The translations under genes were made by a program, and so were the position numbers. A stretch of 64,000 bases of DNA from positions 1-64,000 of the forward strand of contig NZ_JAHFVK010000003.1 of the NCBI RefSeq assembly GCF_018599195.1, read 5' to 3'. The notes under the pieces were generated by a model that had not been told where the DNA came from, did no database searches, and saw only the letters and a program-made list of their open reading frames with translations. The DNA comes from Croceibacterium selenioxidans (GTDB taxonomy: Bacteria > Pseudomonadota > Alphaproteobacteria > Sphingomonadales > Sphingomonadaceae). Numbering within the stretch: position 1 is the stretch's first letter; each line of letters starts with the position of its first letter. Below are positions 26,159 to 35,347 of this stretch, one piece after another.

Positions 26159-27679
26159 CTACGCCCGGTAAGCCGCAAGAAACGGTTGCAGATATTCTCG
26201 ATAGGGCTCGGCGGACCCCACGGCCTTCCGGTTGATCGGCCGGCGGACTTGCATCACGCTCGAGGTCGTGACGATACGTTCGTTCCGGTGCGGCTCAAAG
26301 ACCTGCGGTTCTTCGGCCAGCCCGCAATGACCGAGGATACGACGGGTCCAGCTGGTGGGGTCTTCGGTCAGGGCTTCATAAGGCACGACCAGCAAGCGGT
26401 CGCCCAGGACCTGCTGCCATTGCCCGAGGAGCTGGTTCTCAAGCTCGAAGCGGAAGGCGATGTCCTCAAGGTCGTAACTCCACTCCACGCCGGCGAGAAA
26501 GTGGGTCCGGAAGCAGGACCAGGCGCAATCGAGCGGATCGCGCCTGAGCCAGACGATCGGCGCTTCCGGCAACAAGGCCGCCGCGAGACCGAGGTACCGG
26601 CTCGTCTCCATCGACTTGTCGACCACTCGCCCCGGCGCCGGGAAGCGCTCGTCCATCCAATGCCGCCAGAGGCGAGCGGCCGGCGGTGCGCCGTGGCTGG
26701 CGACATGGCGGGCGAGCGACGAATGGGAGGCGCCGCCGACGTCTCGCGCCAGCATCGGCATCCGGTTGATCTCGGCCCCATCCGAAACCTCGCTGTGACC
26801 TGTCAGGATCTGGTCGACGAGCGTGGTGCCCGAGCGTGGCAGCCCGCTGACGAAGATCGTGCGGTCGGTCGGCTCACTCTGTTGCCTGGCGATGCTCGCG
26901 ACCGCGTCGGCATCGTAGCCGCGTACTGCTTCGGCGGCGGCCGCACGATCGCCTTGCCTGTCGTAAGGGCGCTCTGATTTCTTGAGCCGCGCACCCTCCG
27001 CGAAAGCCGCGAAGGCCCGGGCATGCTCGCCAAGATCGGCATAGGCCTTCCCCAGGGCATGGTAATAGGGTGCCTGCGCGGCGGGCGGCGCTTGCCGCAT
27101 CTGGCGTTCGGCGGCGACGATTCGTTCTGTAAGCTCCGGTTCGCCGGCGAAGTTGACCAGGGTCGATAGCGGCAGCCAGGCCTGGCCCAACTGAGGGCGC
27201 AGCTCGATGGCCCGTTCGAGCAACTCGCGGGCTTCCTCGAGCTTGCCGATGAACACCGCGGCCGCCCCGCGACTATAGGCGTTGACCGCCGGGTCGGGCA
27301 CGTTCTCCGGCAACGCTTGGAGCAAGGCATAAGCCTCTTGAACCGCGCCGCCCTGGGCCAGGAGGCCTGCCTGCTGATATCGCGCCATGGGATTTCCGCC
27401 CGATGCCTCGACATAGAGCGCCATGGCCTGGCGGGAGAGGGTGAGTTCGCCGTGATCGGCTGCCATGTAGGCAATCTGCTGCCACTGCGCGCCCATGGGC
27501 GCTCCACGGCTGACCAGCTGCCGGACGGCGTCCACGATCCGGGCGCGGTCGTTCCGACCGAGCGCGCGCTGCAATTCGTCGACTAGGGCTAGCGACGCGG
27601 CCAGATTTGAGCCGGTCGCTCCGCCCGTGCCTGGGGGACTGGACACTGTCTGGGCCGTGCTTTTTACGTTGTTCTTCAA
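26159..27679 (-). CDS. TPR-containing sulfotransferase
   Basis: This 506-aa protein has TPR-like helical repeats over about residues 25-245 (for example NAYSRGAAAVFIGKLEEARELLERAIELRPQLGQAW) and a C-terminal sulfotransferase domain. The PAPS-binding loop is SGLPRSGTTLVDQILTGHSEVSDGAE, and WLRRDPLDCAWSCFRTHFLAG carries the 3'-phosphate-binding Arg and Ser. Such fusions modify peptides or polysaccharides, and the acceptor is unknown. The TTG start at 27679 has no clear ribosome-binding site, and the first ATG (residue 62) would cut into the TPR region, so the start is uncertain. Confidence 0.85.
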   Translation of the reverse strand: MKNNVKSTAQTVSSPPGTGGATGSNLAASLALVDELQRALGRNDRARIVDAVRQLVSRGAPMGAQWQQIAYMAADHGELTLSRQAMALYVEASGGNPMARYQQAGLLAQGGAVQEAYALLQALPENVPDPAVNAYSRGAAAVFIGKLEEARELLERAIELRPQLGQAWLPLSTLVNFAGEPELTERIVAAERQMRQAPPAAQAPYYHALGKAYADLGEHARAFAAFAEGARLKKSERPYDRQGDRAAAAEAVRGYDADAVASIARQQSEPTDRTIFVSGLPRSGTTLVDQILTGHSEVSDGAEINRMPMLARDVGGASHSSLARHVASHGAPPAARLWRHWMDERFPAPGRVVDKSMETSRYLGLAAALLPEAPIVWLRRDPLDCAWSCFRTHFLAGVEWSYDLEDIAFRFELENQLLGQWQQVLGDRLLVVPYEALTEDPTSWTRRILGHCGLAEEPQVFEPHRNERIVTTSSVMQVRRPINRKAVGSAEPYREYLQPFLAAYRA

Positions 27680-27857
27680 GCTCAGAGAGGCGATGCACCG
27701 CCGGACATCAACGCCAAAAGTGTCGTAAATTGTGTCGATAGTGGCCCATTTGTCGCAAAACGCGATGGATTCGTCTTGCTGTCCAGCGCGGTCCCGGATT
27801 AATCAAGATTCAGGAGAGGCTGCCGCCCACGTCGAGTCAATCGGCGGGGCTGCTAAT

Positions 27858-28193
27858 ATGAAGGGGTGGGTGGCTATCGCGACCCGGGCTTCCAAGGCTG
27901 GAAGGGGACGTCCCCCTGTCCAGATTCAGGCGCAATTTCTGCGCGAGTCAAACGCATATACGCGTACCGGTCCGATGTCCGGCTTTGCGATCATTCCTGA
28001 AGAGGAAGCGCTACGTCCGGTGGAAATCGGGGCCCGAGATGCGGAACCCTGGCAGGAACAGGACGTCCAGCGTGCCATCGCGGCGGCGCTAACGGCTGGA
28101 CTGACGGACTACCGCGTCGAGCTAGCTCCCGACGGCACCATATCCATCATCGTGGGTGCGCCATCGGTCGCAGCGGACAGTTCGGGGGACTAG
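27858..28193 (+). CDS. Hypothetical small protein
   Basis: This frame encodes 111 aa from ATG 27858 or 72 aa from ATG 27975 (MSGFAIIPEEEAL). The C-terminal half, DVQRAIAAALTAGLTDYRVELAPDGTISIIVG, resembles the small acidic proteins that accompany tyrosine recombinases in alphaproteobacterial phages and islands. No recombinase is present here, so it may be a leftover. Codon use is consistent with coding mainly in the last 70 codons. No signal peptide or membrane segment is seen. Confidence 0.5.
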   Translation: MKGWVAIATRASKAGRGRPPVQIQAQFLRESNAYTRTGPMSGFAIIPEEEALRPVEIGARDAEPWQEQDVQRAIAAALTAGLTDYRVELAPDGTISIIVGAPSVAADSSGD

Positions 28194-28211
28194 CTCGAGG
28201 CCTTGTATCCG

Positions 28212-28250
28212 GCTGACTGACCGGCGGCGCGTGGCCACCCGTCAGTCAGC
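28212..28250. terminator. Inverted repeat between convergent genes
   Basis: GCTGACTGAC (28212-28221) and GTCAGTCAGC (28241-28250) form a perfect 10-bp stem with a 19-base loop between the convergent hypothetical and MBL genes. There is no T run on either side, so a terminator role is likely from position but not proven. Confidence 0.45.
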
Positions 28251-28271
28251 ATAGAAGAATGGCGAAGCTCC

Positions 28272-29351
28272 CTACTTTGCGACGGCCGCTGCCAGCATCT
28301 CCGGCGTCGGCGGCGCGGTGTCCTTCGGGTCGGAGCCCTTGTGTTTGTCCGTCGCAGGCAGGGGCGCGCCGTTGGCGATCCCGAATCCCGCCTGTTCGCC
28401 GGCGAACTCGCTGTAGGCGATGTTCACGTTCATATGCGCCCGGGCGAGCGGCGTGTTGCCGTATTCGAGCCCCTTCTTGATGTGGGTGTCGAGCAGCGGA
28501 GCGAAGTCCGGATTCTTCTGCAGCTGGGCCACGGCGACACCCGGCGCATCACCCCGGTCGTAGGCCGCCCGCGCTTCGGTCAACAGGGCGCGATTGAAGC
28601 GTGACAGCCGCTCGAGACCGGCCCAGTCGTTCACGTGACCGTGACCCTCGACCACAATGTCGATGTCCTTGACAGTGGCCACGAGCTTCTCGGTCTCTTC
28701 CGTGATCGCCGCCGCTCCGCCCGCGGGAAGGAACGGCGCCATGTTCCAGGCCATCACGTCGCCCATGAACAGCAGTTTCGCGGAGGGCACCACGACGAAC
28801 GTGTCGCCGCCGGTATGGCCCGTGCCTGTGTGATAGAGCTCGATCCGGTTGGCGCCTTCGCCGATCGTCAGCCGGTCCTTGTAGGTCTCGGTCGGCAGCA
28901 GCGCAGGGTTCCCGCGCGGGTTGGCGGCAAGTTCGGCCTTGGTGCCTTCGCTCATAATGATCCGCACATCGGGATAACGCTCGCGGATGAAGTCGGTGCT
29001 GCCTGTATGGTCCGGATGGCTGTGGGTGCTGATGATCGTGGTAATCGGCTTGTCGGTGACCTTGCGAACCTCGTCGAGGATTGCCTGACCGTTACCAGGC
29101 ATCTTGGTGTCGACGAGTACGACGCCCTTGTCCTGCACGACTACCAGCGTGTTCCCGCCGCCGCCGAAGATCTTGTACACGTTCCCCGTGATGTGCTCGA
29201 TCGGCTCGGGCGGAGGCAGAGTTGCACGGGGCGGACCTGCGGCCGGACGCCCGCCGGGTGCCGTTCCAGCGGCCGGTTGAGCTTGTTGCGCGACTGCGGT
29301 TGCAGACAGACCGCCCGCCAGGAACAAAGCCACGAGCACTTTCGATTTCAT
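28272..29351 (-). CDS. Exported MBL-fold metallo-hydrolase
   Basis: This 359-aa protein has a signal peptide (ATAVA before QQA), a Pro/Gly-rich linker and a metallo-beta-lactamase fold: VVLVDTKMPG, the zinc motif STHSHPDHTGS, YHTGTGHTGGDT, LLFMGDVMAWN and VVEGHGHV. The substrate is unknown; the subclass with an extended C-terminal helical region is common in sphingomonads. GGGAGA precedes the ATG. It is not obviously in an operon. Confidence 0.88.
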   Translation of the reverse strand: MKSKVLVALFLAGGLSATAVAQQAQPAAGTAPGGRPAAGPPRATLPPPEPIEHITGNVYKIFGGGGNTLVVVQDKGVVLVDTKMPGNGQAILDEVRKVTDKPITTIISTHSHPDHTGSTDFIRERYPDVRIIMSEGTKAELAANPRGNPALLPTETYKDRLTIGEGANRIELYHTGTGHTGGDTFVVVPSAKLLFMGDVMAWNMAPFLPAGGAAAITEETEKLVATVKDIDIVVEGHGHVNDWAGLERLSRFNRALLTEARAAYDRGDAPGVAVAQLQKNPDFAPLLDTHIKKGLEYGNTPLARAHMNVNIAYSEFAGEQAGFGIANGAPLPATDKHKGSDPKDTAPPTPEMLAAAVAK

Positions 29352-29481
29352 TCCGATCTCCCAATCCCTTGGGTCCCACTCGGGTCCCTCTTCAGGGCCT
29401 GCGTACTTGGCCCATCGGGCTTGGCAAGATGTCGCCGTGTCGCGAAATGTCTCAGGGATATCGCTCGCAGCAGCGCGGTCC

Positions 29482-30141
29482 TTAGCTTTCGCGTGCAGCC
29501 CTTATCGCCGCGCCGCCGGCGAACGGAGTGATCGCTACCAGTAACAGGCTGATCGCGGCGGTCAGGGCGATGCCGCTATCACCTCCAGTCGAGAGCGCGC
29601 CCGCACCGAAGACAAGCAGGGGCACTGCGAGGGGGATCAGCAGGAGGCCAGACAGCGCGGCACCGCCTCGCATGCCAACCGTAAGCGCGGCGATGATCAG
29701 GCCGATCGCGGCGAGGCCGGGCGTGCCGGCGAGGAGGCCAAGCTCAACGGTGCGCAAGGTCTGGCCGTTAATTCCGAGCAAGGCGGCGGCGGGAATAGCG
29801 GCAACCATCAGCGGTGGCCCGAAGCTGAGCCAGTGGGCCAGCAGGCGGACGGTGACCACCAGTTCCTCCGATATACCGCGCAAGTAGAGCTGGTCGAAGA
29901 ACCCGCGCTCGACGTCGCTTTGCAGCAGGCGGTCGAGCGGCAGGATCGAGGCAAGCAGGGCGGCGACCCAAATCACCCCGCCGCCGGTCCGGGCGAGCAG
30001 TTCCGGAGCGGGGCCGACAGCGAAGGGATAGAGCATGGCGACGGCAATGAAGAACAGTACCGGCAACAGAGTCGCGCCACGCCGCCCTCCGCCGAACATC
30101 TGGCCGAGGTCGCGCAGCAGAAGGGCGGCAAAGAGGTTCAC
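29482..30141 (-). CDS. ccmB: Heme exporter membrane subunit CcmB
   Basis: This 219-aa protein has six hydrophobic segments. It forms the permease half of the ABC transporter acting in cytochrome c maturation system I. LLLRDLGQMF, PFAVGP, LDRLLQSDVERGFFDQLYL and a Gly/Leu-rich C-terminus fit CcmB. It starts at GTG 30141, which overlaps the ccmA stop (GTGA); a longer upstream reading is antisense-style noise. No other ccm gene is next to it, so the rest of the system is encoded elsewhere. Confidence 0.92.
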   Translation of the reverse strand: MNLFAALLLRDLGQMFGGGRRGATLLPVLFFIAVAMLYPFAVGPAPELLARTGGGVIWVAALLASILPLDRLLQSDVERGFFDQLYLRGISEELVVTVRLLAHWLSFGPPLMVAAIPAAALLGINGQTLRTVELGLLAGTPGLAAIGLIIAALTVGMRGGAALSGLLLIPLAVPLLVFGAGALSTGGDSGIALTAAISLLLVAITPFAGGAAIRAARES

Positions 30142-30737
30142 GACGCGAAGTCCTCCAGCGTGATCCGGCGAAGCTGCGGCACGTCGAATGGCTGGTGCGA
30201 GGCAACGACCACCATGCCCCCCTGCGCGAGGAAGCCGGCTACGTGCCGTTGGAAGTCCGCCGCGGCGTTGACGTCGAGCCCGTTGAGCGGCTCGTCGAGC
30301 AGCCACAACCCGGCCTTGTGCGTGTTCGAAACCAGGATCGCCGCACGCTTGCGTTGGCCGGTCGAGAGATAGCGCACAGGCACGTCGGCCAGCCGGTCGA
30401 GGCCGTTGGACTGGATCAGATGTGAATCACGGCGTCCGCCTTCGAGGCGGCTCCAAAAGGCCATGGCGCGGCCCAAGGGCAGGTGTCCATCGAGGGGTAG
30501 CCGCTCGTCGAGGAGGGCGACCGTTACGTTTCTTTCGACCGACCCCGCCATGGGGCGCATCAGACCGGCGAGAATCCTCAGCAAGCTCGACTTGCCTGTG
30601 CCGTTAGGACCGACGACCTGTAGGGCTTCCCCGGACTTGAGCTCGAACGACAGCCCGCGGAACAACAGCCGCTCCCCGCGGCGGCAGGCAAGGTCCGTCG
30701 CGGCCAGTCTCGCATCTTGGGGCCGGGCGGCTTCCAT
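30138..30737 (-). CDS. ccmA: Heme exporter ATP-binding subunit CcmA
   Basis: This 199-aa ABC ATPase has Walker [10 protein letters not shown], the signature LSTGQRKR, Walker [13 protein letters not shown] and the switch His in VVVASHQP. With CcmB it powers release of holo-CcmE during cytochrome c biogenesis. The length is typical. It is coupled to ccmB by a four-base overlap and is divergent from the pterin dehydratase gene, with 53 bp between them. Confidence 0.93.
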   Translation of the reverse strand: MEAARPQDARLAATDLACRRGERLLFRGLSFELKSGEALQVVGPNGTGKSSLLRILAGLMRPMAGSVERNVTVALLDERLPLDGHLPLGRAMAFWSRLEGGRRDSHLIQSNGLDRLADVPVRYLSTGQRKRAAILVSNTHKAGLWLLDEPLNGLDVNAAADFQRHVAGFLAQGGMVVVASHQPFDVPQLRRITLEDFAS

Positions 30738-30790
30738 GGATGCGCGGGTTAGGGCAGAAGGCGTTGGTCGACAAGCGAGGGAGCGAGCCT

Positions 30791-31084
30791 ATGCCCGTGC
30801 CGCAACTCACCGAGGCCGAACGCGAGGGGGTGCTTGCCTCCTTGCCCGAGTGGACACTGCGCGCCGATAGCCTCGCTATCGAGCGCGAATTCAAGTTCCG
30901 CACCTTCAGCGAAGCGTGGGCCTTCATGGCGCGTGTCGCGTTGCTGGCGGAGAAGCAGGACCACCATCCCGAGTGGTCGAACGTCTACAACCGGGTGGCG
31001 ATAACCCTGACCACGCACGACGCCGGCGGGCTGTCCGAAAGAGACTCGAAACTGGCTCGGGCAATAGACAAGCTGCTCGCATGA
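30791..31084 (+). CDS. 4a-hydroxytetrahydrobiopterin dehydratase
   Basis: This 97-aa protein matches the PCD/DCoH family: [42 protein letters not shown], with the catalytic EKxxHHPEW and the conserved THDAGGLT-like segment. It recycles oxidised pterin after aromatic amino-acid hydroxylation. GGGAGCG precedes the ATG at 30791. No hydroxylase gene is adjacent. Confidence 0.93.
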   Translation: MPVPQLTEAEREGVLASLPEWTLRADSLAIEREFKFRTFSEAWAFMARVALLAEKQDHHPEWSNVYNRVAITLTTHDAGGLSERDSKLARAIDKLLA

Positions 31085-31181
31085 GTTGCGTGCATTGGCA
31101 TGAGGGACTCTACCTCTTGCGAGTTGGGATTTTTCCGCGTTCTTGGCATGACCATTTGTGCGACCAGGTGGGCCGAACACG

Positions 31182-32294
31182 ATGAGATCGGTACCGCCAT
31201 TCGTGTTGAGCATGGCTACCCTGCTCGTGTTCGGGATCGCCTCGCGGCCGGCGATTGCGCAGGAAACGCCCTCCTGGGTGGGCGTGTGGGAAGGTCGGAT
31301 TGGGACCTATCCGGTTCGCGCTTGCCTGGAGAGCTTTGGCGACGGGCCGGGGCGCGGCTCCTACTACTACATGTCGACGCTTGAACCGATATCGATCAGC
31401 GAAGAGGATGGCGAAGGGGGCTGGATCGAGCGCACCCCTGACGGCAACACGCAAGCGACTTGGGAGCTGGCGGAGTTCAGCGGAACTCGCGTGCGTGGAG
31501 CTTGGCGACAGGGCAGCCGCAGCTTGCCACTCGACCTTAAACCGGCCGCTTGGGAGGCCGGCGAGCGGGGTGGACCATGCAGCTCGGCGGCGTTCCTAGA
31601 GCCTCGGACTGGGAAGGGGACGGTCATTTCCGAACCGCGTGAGCTTGCGGGGTGGGCCTATACTCGCAAGACCTACCACCCGGCCAAGTCTTTTGAGGAT
31701 GATGTCTCGATTGAGAGTTTCGACTTCGCGCCTGAGCAGCCCGGCGACAAGGCGATCCGTGAAATGCTCGCCGCCGACCTTCCGGGCGAGACTGTTGACG
31801 ACGATTTCGTGAAATGTTTGGCCGGAGCGATCGCAACTCTAGGGATTGACGGGGACTACTCGCTTACGGTGAAGCCGACTTTGATGAGCCGGGCGTTCCT
31901 TGTGACGGAACAGAACTCCGGTTCGTTCTGCGGGGGAGCCCATCCTAGCAACTATACGTTGTCGCGCATCTTTGATCGACAATCGGGCGAGGAGATCGAC
32001 TTGTTCGGCTGGATCGGTGACGAGCGGATCGATGGGGAGGACTCGATCATCCCCGGGGCCCTTCGCGACCTCATCCTTGTCAAGTGGCCCCAGGATTCCG
32101 CCGACTGTCGCGAATATGTCGAGGACACGAGTTTGTGGTCCATCGGCCTTGCCAAGGAAGGTTTGGAGTTCCGCCCAGACCTTCCGCACGTCGCCACCGC
32201 CTGCGTAGAGCCCGTGCTCATCGACTGGAACGCACTCGGCCCATTTCTCGACGCGGAGGGTAGAGCCGGCCTTGCGCGGCTGCGCGCGGGCTAG
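31182..32294 (+). CDS. Exported protein of unknown function, DUF3298-like C-terminus
   Basis: This 370-aa protein starts at ATG 31182 with a signal peptide ending in AIA before QET. The N-terminal third (WVGVWEGRIGTYPVRACLE) looks like a beta-rich lipocalin-type region. The C-terminal half has SGSFCGGAHPSNYTLSRIFDRQSGEEIDLFGWIG, reminiscent of the GGAHP motif of DUF3298/RsiV-PdaC proteins. Function is unknown and the match is tentative. The gene stands alone and is convergent with the L,D-transpeptidase gene. Confidence 0.75.
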   Translation: MRSVPPFVLSMATLLVFGIASRPAIAQETPSWVGVWEGRIGTYPVRACLESFGDGPGRGSYYYMSTLEPISISEEDGEGGWIERTPDGNTQATWELAEFSGTRVRGAWRQGSRSLPLDLKPAAWEAGERGGPCSSAAFLEPRTGKGTVISEPRELAGWAYTRKTYHPAKSFEDDVSIESFDFAPEQPGDKAIREMLAADLPGETVDDDFVKCLAGAIATLGIDGDYSLTVKPTLMSRAFLVTEQNSGSFCGGAHPSNYTLSRIFDRQSGEEIDLFGWIGDERIDGEDSIIPGALRDLILVKWPQDSADCREYVEDTSLWSIGLAKEGLEFRPDLPHVATACVEPVLIDWNALGPFLDAEGRAGLARLRAG

Positions 32295-32295
32295 C

Positions 32296-32850
32296 TCAGG
32301 CGCCGATCAGGACTTCGGTGCCCACCTCAGTCATGGCGAACAGCCGTGACGCGAACTGGGAGGGGAGCCGAACGCAGCCGTGCGATGCGGGATAGCCGGG
32401 CAAATGACCAGCGTGCATCGCGATGCCGTAGCTGTCGAGCCGTTGCATGAAGGGCATCGGCGCGTTCTCGTACTTGATCGAACGGTGAAACCGCTTCTTC
32501 TCCAGGATCGGGAAGATGCCGGTGGGCGTAGGCTTTTTGCTGTTACCGCTGGAGATCGTTGAGATGCCGACCAATTCGTCCCCGCGATAGGCATAGGCCA
32601 TCTGGTCGGAGAGGCTAATTACCACCCGGGTCACCGCGCCGGATTGTTTGCCATCCTTCCAGACGAATTGGCCATTCTTCAGGGAGTCCTTGCCGAACAC
32701 CACGCGCATGTCATCGCGCGCCTGTTCGGCAGCGTCGGCTGCCGCTTGCTTGGCTTCTGCCGTTTCGATGGTGGCAAATGCGGGGGTGGACGGAACCGCG
32801 AGCGTCAGTGCTCCCCCCAGCGCGAGGGCGAGGGCAAAATGCTTCATCAT
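32296..32850 (-). CDS. L,D-transpeptidase (YkuD domain)
   Basis: This 184-aa exported protein (signal peptide ending in AFA) has a YkuD catalytic domain: RVVISLSDQMAYAYRGDELVGISTISSG, TPTGIFPI, and the active-site block HAGHLPGYPASHGCVRLP with His146, His157 and Cys159. Such enzymes form 3-3 cross-links or attach proteins to peptidoglycan. A charged helical stretch of about 25 residues lies between the signal peptide and the domain. The start may be the first or the second Met. Confidence 0.92.
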   Translation of the reverse strand: MMKHFALALALGGALTLAVPSTPAFATIETAEAKQAAADAAEQARDDMRVVFGKDSLKNGQFVWKDGKQSGAVTRVVISLSDQMAYAYRGDELVGISTISSGNSKKPTPTGIFPILEKKRFHRSIKYENAPMPFMQRLDSYGIAMHAGHLPGYPASHGCVRLPSQFASRLFAMTEVGTEVLIGA

Positions 32851-32943
32851 GTCTGCCGTATGTTGAGGGTCTCTACAGACTTATAATGACTCTGGCCCCC
32901 CTCGGGTTCCGACGAGAGGGGCAAAATCAGCGCCGGATGACCG

Positions 32944-33576
32944 TCATTCGGCGACCAGATTGTTCCTCAAGGCATAGCGGACGAGATCAGCAGTGGTCGC
33001 CAGTCCCAACTTGTTCAGGGCGTTCGTGCGATGGGTTTCGACGGTCTTGATGCTGATGCCTAGCTTGTACGCTATATTCTTTTGCACCAGGCCTTCAGCG
33101 ATCAGTTGAACGATTTCCTGTTCTCGAGCAGATAGGCCGATCGAGCTGGTCGCTATATGGCGAGATTCCTTGCGGGCTTTCGCCAAGGTTGGCGTGAAAT
33201 ATTGCCGGCCGAGCGCCACGGATTCCAGCGCTTCGAGCATGAATTTTTCGTCCTCGGATTTCAGGACAAAGCCCAGGACCCCGATCTCGATGGCTTCGCT
33301 AACGACCCGTTCCTGTTCGAACAGGGTGAACATGACGATCTCAACCCTTGGGTAAAGTTCCTTGAGCGTCCTGGCGACCGAGAGACCGTCCTGAAAAGGT
33401 AAGGAATAATCGAGAATGACGATGTCGGGCTGAGCTTCGCCGACTACGGTAAGGGCCTCTCGACCATCAGACGCCTCTCCGATGACGGCGTAGCGAAGTC
33501 TTGATTCGATCAGTCCGCGAAGCCCCCGGCGAACCATGTCGTGATCGTCGACGATCACTACCCTAATAAGGGGCAT
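32944..33576 (-). CDS. LuxR-type (NarL/FixJ) response regulator
   Basis: This 210-aa protein has a receiver domain (VVIVDDHDMVRRGLRGLI; phospho-acceptor Asp56 in ILDYSLP; Thr in VMFTLFEQ; Lys in GFVLKSE) and a C-terminal LuxR helix-turn-helix (LSAREQEIVQLIAEGLVQKNIAYKLGISIKTVETHRTNALNKLG). The start is ATG 33576 (MPLIRVVIVDDH). No histidine kinase gene is adjacent, so its sensor is encoded elsewhere. Confidence 0.92.
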   Translation of the reverse strand: MPLIRVVIVDDHDMVRRGLRGLIESRLRYAVIGEASDGREALTVVGEAQPDIVILDYSLPFQDGLSVARTLKELYPRVEIVMFTLFEQERVVSEAIEIGVLGFVLKSEDEKFMLEALESVALGRQYFTPTLAKARKESRHIATSSIGLSAREQEIVQLIAEGLVQKNIAYKLGISIKTVETHRTNALNKLGLATTADLVRYALRNNLVAE

Positions 33577-33907
33577 ATTCAATCGGCACCCCCGATCATC
33601 GCGTTTTTCCAAGAGGGATTGTCACGTGTCCCTGAAAAGGGACGTGTGTGCGGCTGCAGGGGGCAGCCTGCGCATGACGCCAGAGTGGCGATTCCCACCA
33701 TGTCCCCCATCCTTGCGCGACGGTTCGCGCACGTGTTTTATATACGACCCGGAGGACGAAGTCCCCCTTCGCAAGGCCTACTGTAACCTATTGAAGTGGC
33801 CGGGTTTAGGGGTTTTTTGGATTCGGAAACTAATATTTGTGGATTAGTGATTTTGAGACGGGCGGTAACGGCCGCGAAGGGCCGCTACCGCCACGATCTC
33901 AACAGCC
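33577..33907. other. Intergenic region upstream of the response regulator
   Basis: No gene is supported here. GTCCC-TGAAAA-GGGAC near 33628-33643 is a small hairpin upstream of the regulator. At the other end a strong palindrome follows the exported-protein gene and is listed separately. The middle contains TTTTATATACGACC, a possible promoter -10 element, but I cannot define a full promoter. Confidence 0.4.
33861..33892 (-). terminator. Hairpin after the exported-protein gene
   Basis: GGCGGTAACGGCC and GGCCGCTACCGCC pair with one mismatch around the loop GCGAAG, 16 bases after the stop of the minus-strand gene. The T run after it is weak, so it may be a terminator or an mRNA-stabilising hairpin. 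Confidence 0.6.
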
Positions 33908-35146
33908 TTAGCGCGCTCCGCTGCGCGCCGGTTGCGCGGCTGCGGCCGGCGGCGGTCCCGGAGGGGCCGGACGGTCATTGGCGGCGGGATCGTAGTCGAA
34001 CTGGTTCGCGAAGCGTGAACGGTCGTCACCCTCGATCGTCGGGGCCGCGGCACCACCGGCGATCTGTTCGCGATGAGCGCGCGAGGCGGTGATGTAATTC
34101 CTCACCTGCACGTTGCCCTCGTGGCAGGCGTATTCGAAGAAGTTGTAGTCATCGTCGCGGATCCACTCGATGCGGGTCGTCCAGGGTTGAGTGAACACCT
34201 CCGGATCGGAGTAGGTGAGTTCATGCACCAGCGTGTTCGGGCCGGTCATCGTCAGGCGCTCGACCGTCTTGGCCTTGGCACTGGTCGGGATCGTGTTGAA
34301 CGGCGGGACGTGCTGAGTCGCCATGTTCAGCGGCGCGGCGGCACGGGCATAGATGTCATGCGTGACGCTATCGCCGGACTTGATGTTGGTGGTCTCGATG
34401 ACGAGCGTCTTGCCTTCCCAGTGGCCGCGGCTGTTGCCCATCCAAGCTTCCACCTCGCCCGGCCAGTGCGGCTGGTCGCCGATCGGAATCACTCGGGTGC
34501 CGAGCATTTCGAGGTTGATGACCACATAACCAGGTGACTGGAAGATGCGGATGCCGTTGTTGTAGCGGAACGGATACATCGAGGCGGGGTAGCCGCGGCT
34601 GATGCAGCGGTCCCAGCTGTCGAAGTCGTCGACCCAGTCATACTCTTGCAACGGGACCCACCCCGACCGGCCAGCCTTGTACAGGGCTTCGGCCTGCGGG
34701 GTCAGCGGCGGGAGCTGGCCGTCGGCCGGGCTCACAAGCATCGAGGTCCGGTGACCAAATGAAGAGTTCTTGATCCAGTCTGCCAGACCTTCGGTGCCAG
34801 GTGTGCCGACGCCATTTTCCGAAGCCGGTGCAAAGTTCGAATCCGAACGCTCGGCCGCGGCCACGCGGCGAGCGAACTCTTCGTCGTTCACCCACACGCG
34901 GTTGCCGAACACCTTGGGCCGCTGGAACAGGATGCGGGCGTTGTTGAGGTATTCGATCTGATAGGTGTGGCTGAAGTTGTAATCGCCCCACGAGGTCTTG
35001 TCCGGCGTGTAGTCGGTCGGCACCGGCGGAAGCTCGGTCAGATCGGCCGGCCGTTCCTGCGCGGCGACACCGGTTGGCGTCGCAAGCACTGCCGCGAGGG
35101 CAGTGGCTGCAGTGAACAGTCGTGAAGCGAAACGGTTGCAGGTCAT
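33908..35146 (-). CDS. Exported protein of unknown function (paralogue B)
   Basis: This 412-aa protein has a signal peptide ending in VAA before QER and shares with paralogue A (23053-24117) the blocks SWGDYNFSHT, WDRCISRGYPASM, YNNGIRIFQSPGYVVINLEM, NSRGHWEGKTLVIETTN, VERLTMTGPNTLVHELTYSDPEVF and FFEYACHEGN. It differs by a Pro/Ala-rich C-terminal tail of about 35 residues (PAPPGPPPAAAAQPA). Function is unknown. It is divergent from another exported-protein gene (35348). Confidence 0.85.
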   Translation of the reverse strand: MTCNRFASRLFTAATALAAVLATPTGVAAQERPADLTELPPVPTDYTPDKTSWGDYNFSHTYQIEYLNNARILFQRPKVFGNRVWVNDEEFARRVAAAERSDSNFAPASENGVGTPGTEGLADWIKNSSFGHRTSMLVSPADGQLPPLTPQAEALYKAGRSGWVPLQEYDWVDDFDSWDRCISRGYPASMYPFRYNNGIRIFQSPGYVVINLEMLGTRVIPIGDQPHWPGEVEAWMGNSRGHWEGKTLVIETTNIKSGDSVTHDIYARAAAPLNMATQHVPPFNTIPTSAKAKTVERLTMTGPNTLVHELTYSDPEVFTQPWTTRIEWIRDDDYNFFEYACHEGNVQVRNYITASRAHREQIAGGAAAPTIEGDDRSRFANQFDYDPAANDRPAPPGPPPAAAAQPARSGAR

Positions 35147-35347
35147 TAGGCCGGTTTCCTCTCTTCCAGCTTGTTTTGCGCCAGTCTCTATGACTTTGTC
35201 CGGTTTCAGGCCAGCGCTTTTGCACCGTCATGACGCGGGACAAGAGTTGCCTGTGTCTGGTTCGCCGTTCCGCCGGTTGTGAACCGACGCGCTAATGCTA
35301 GCATCGCGGTTCCGCCGGAACGCGGCAAAGGGGGAGGGAGCACGGGG

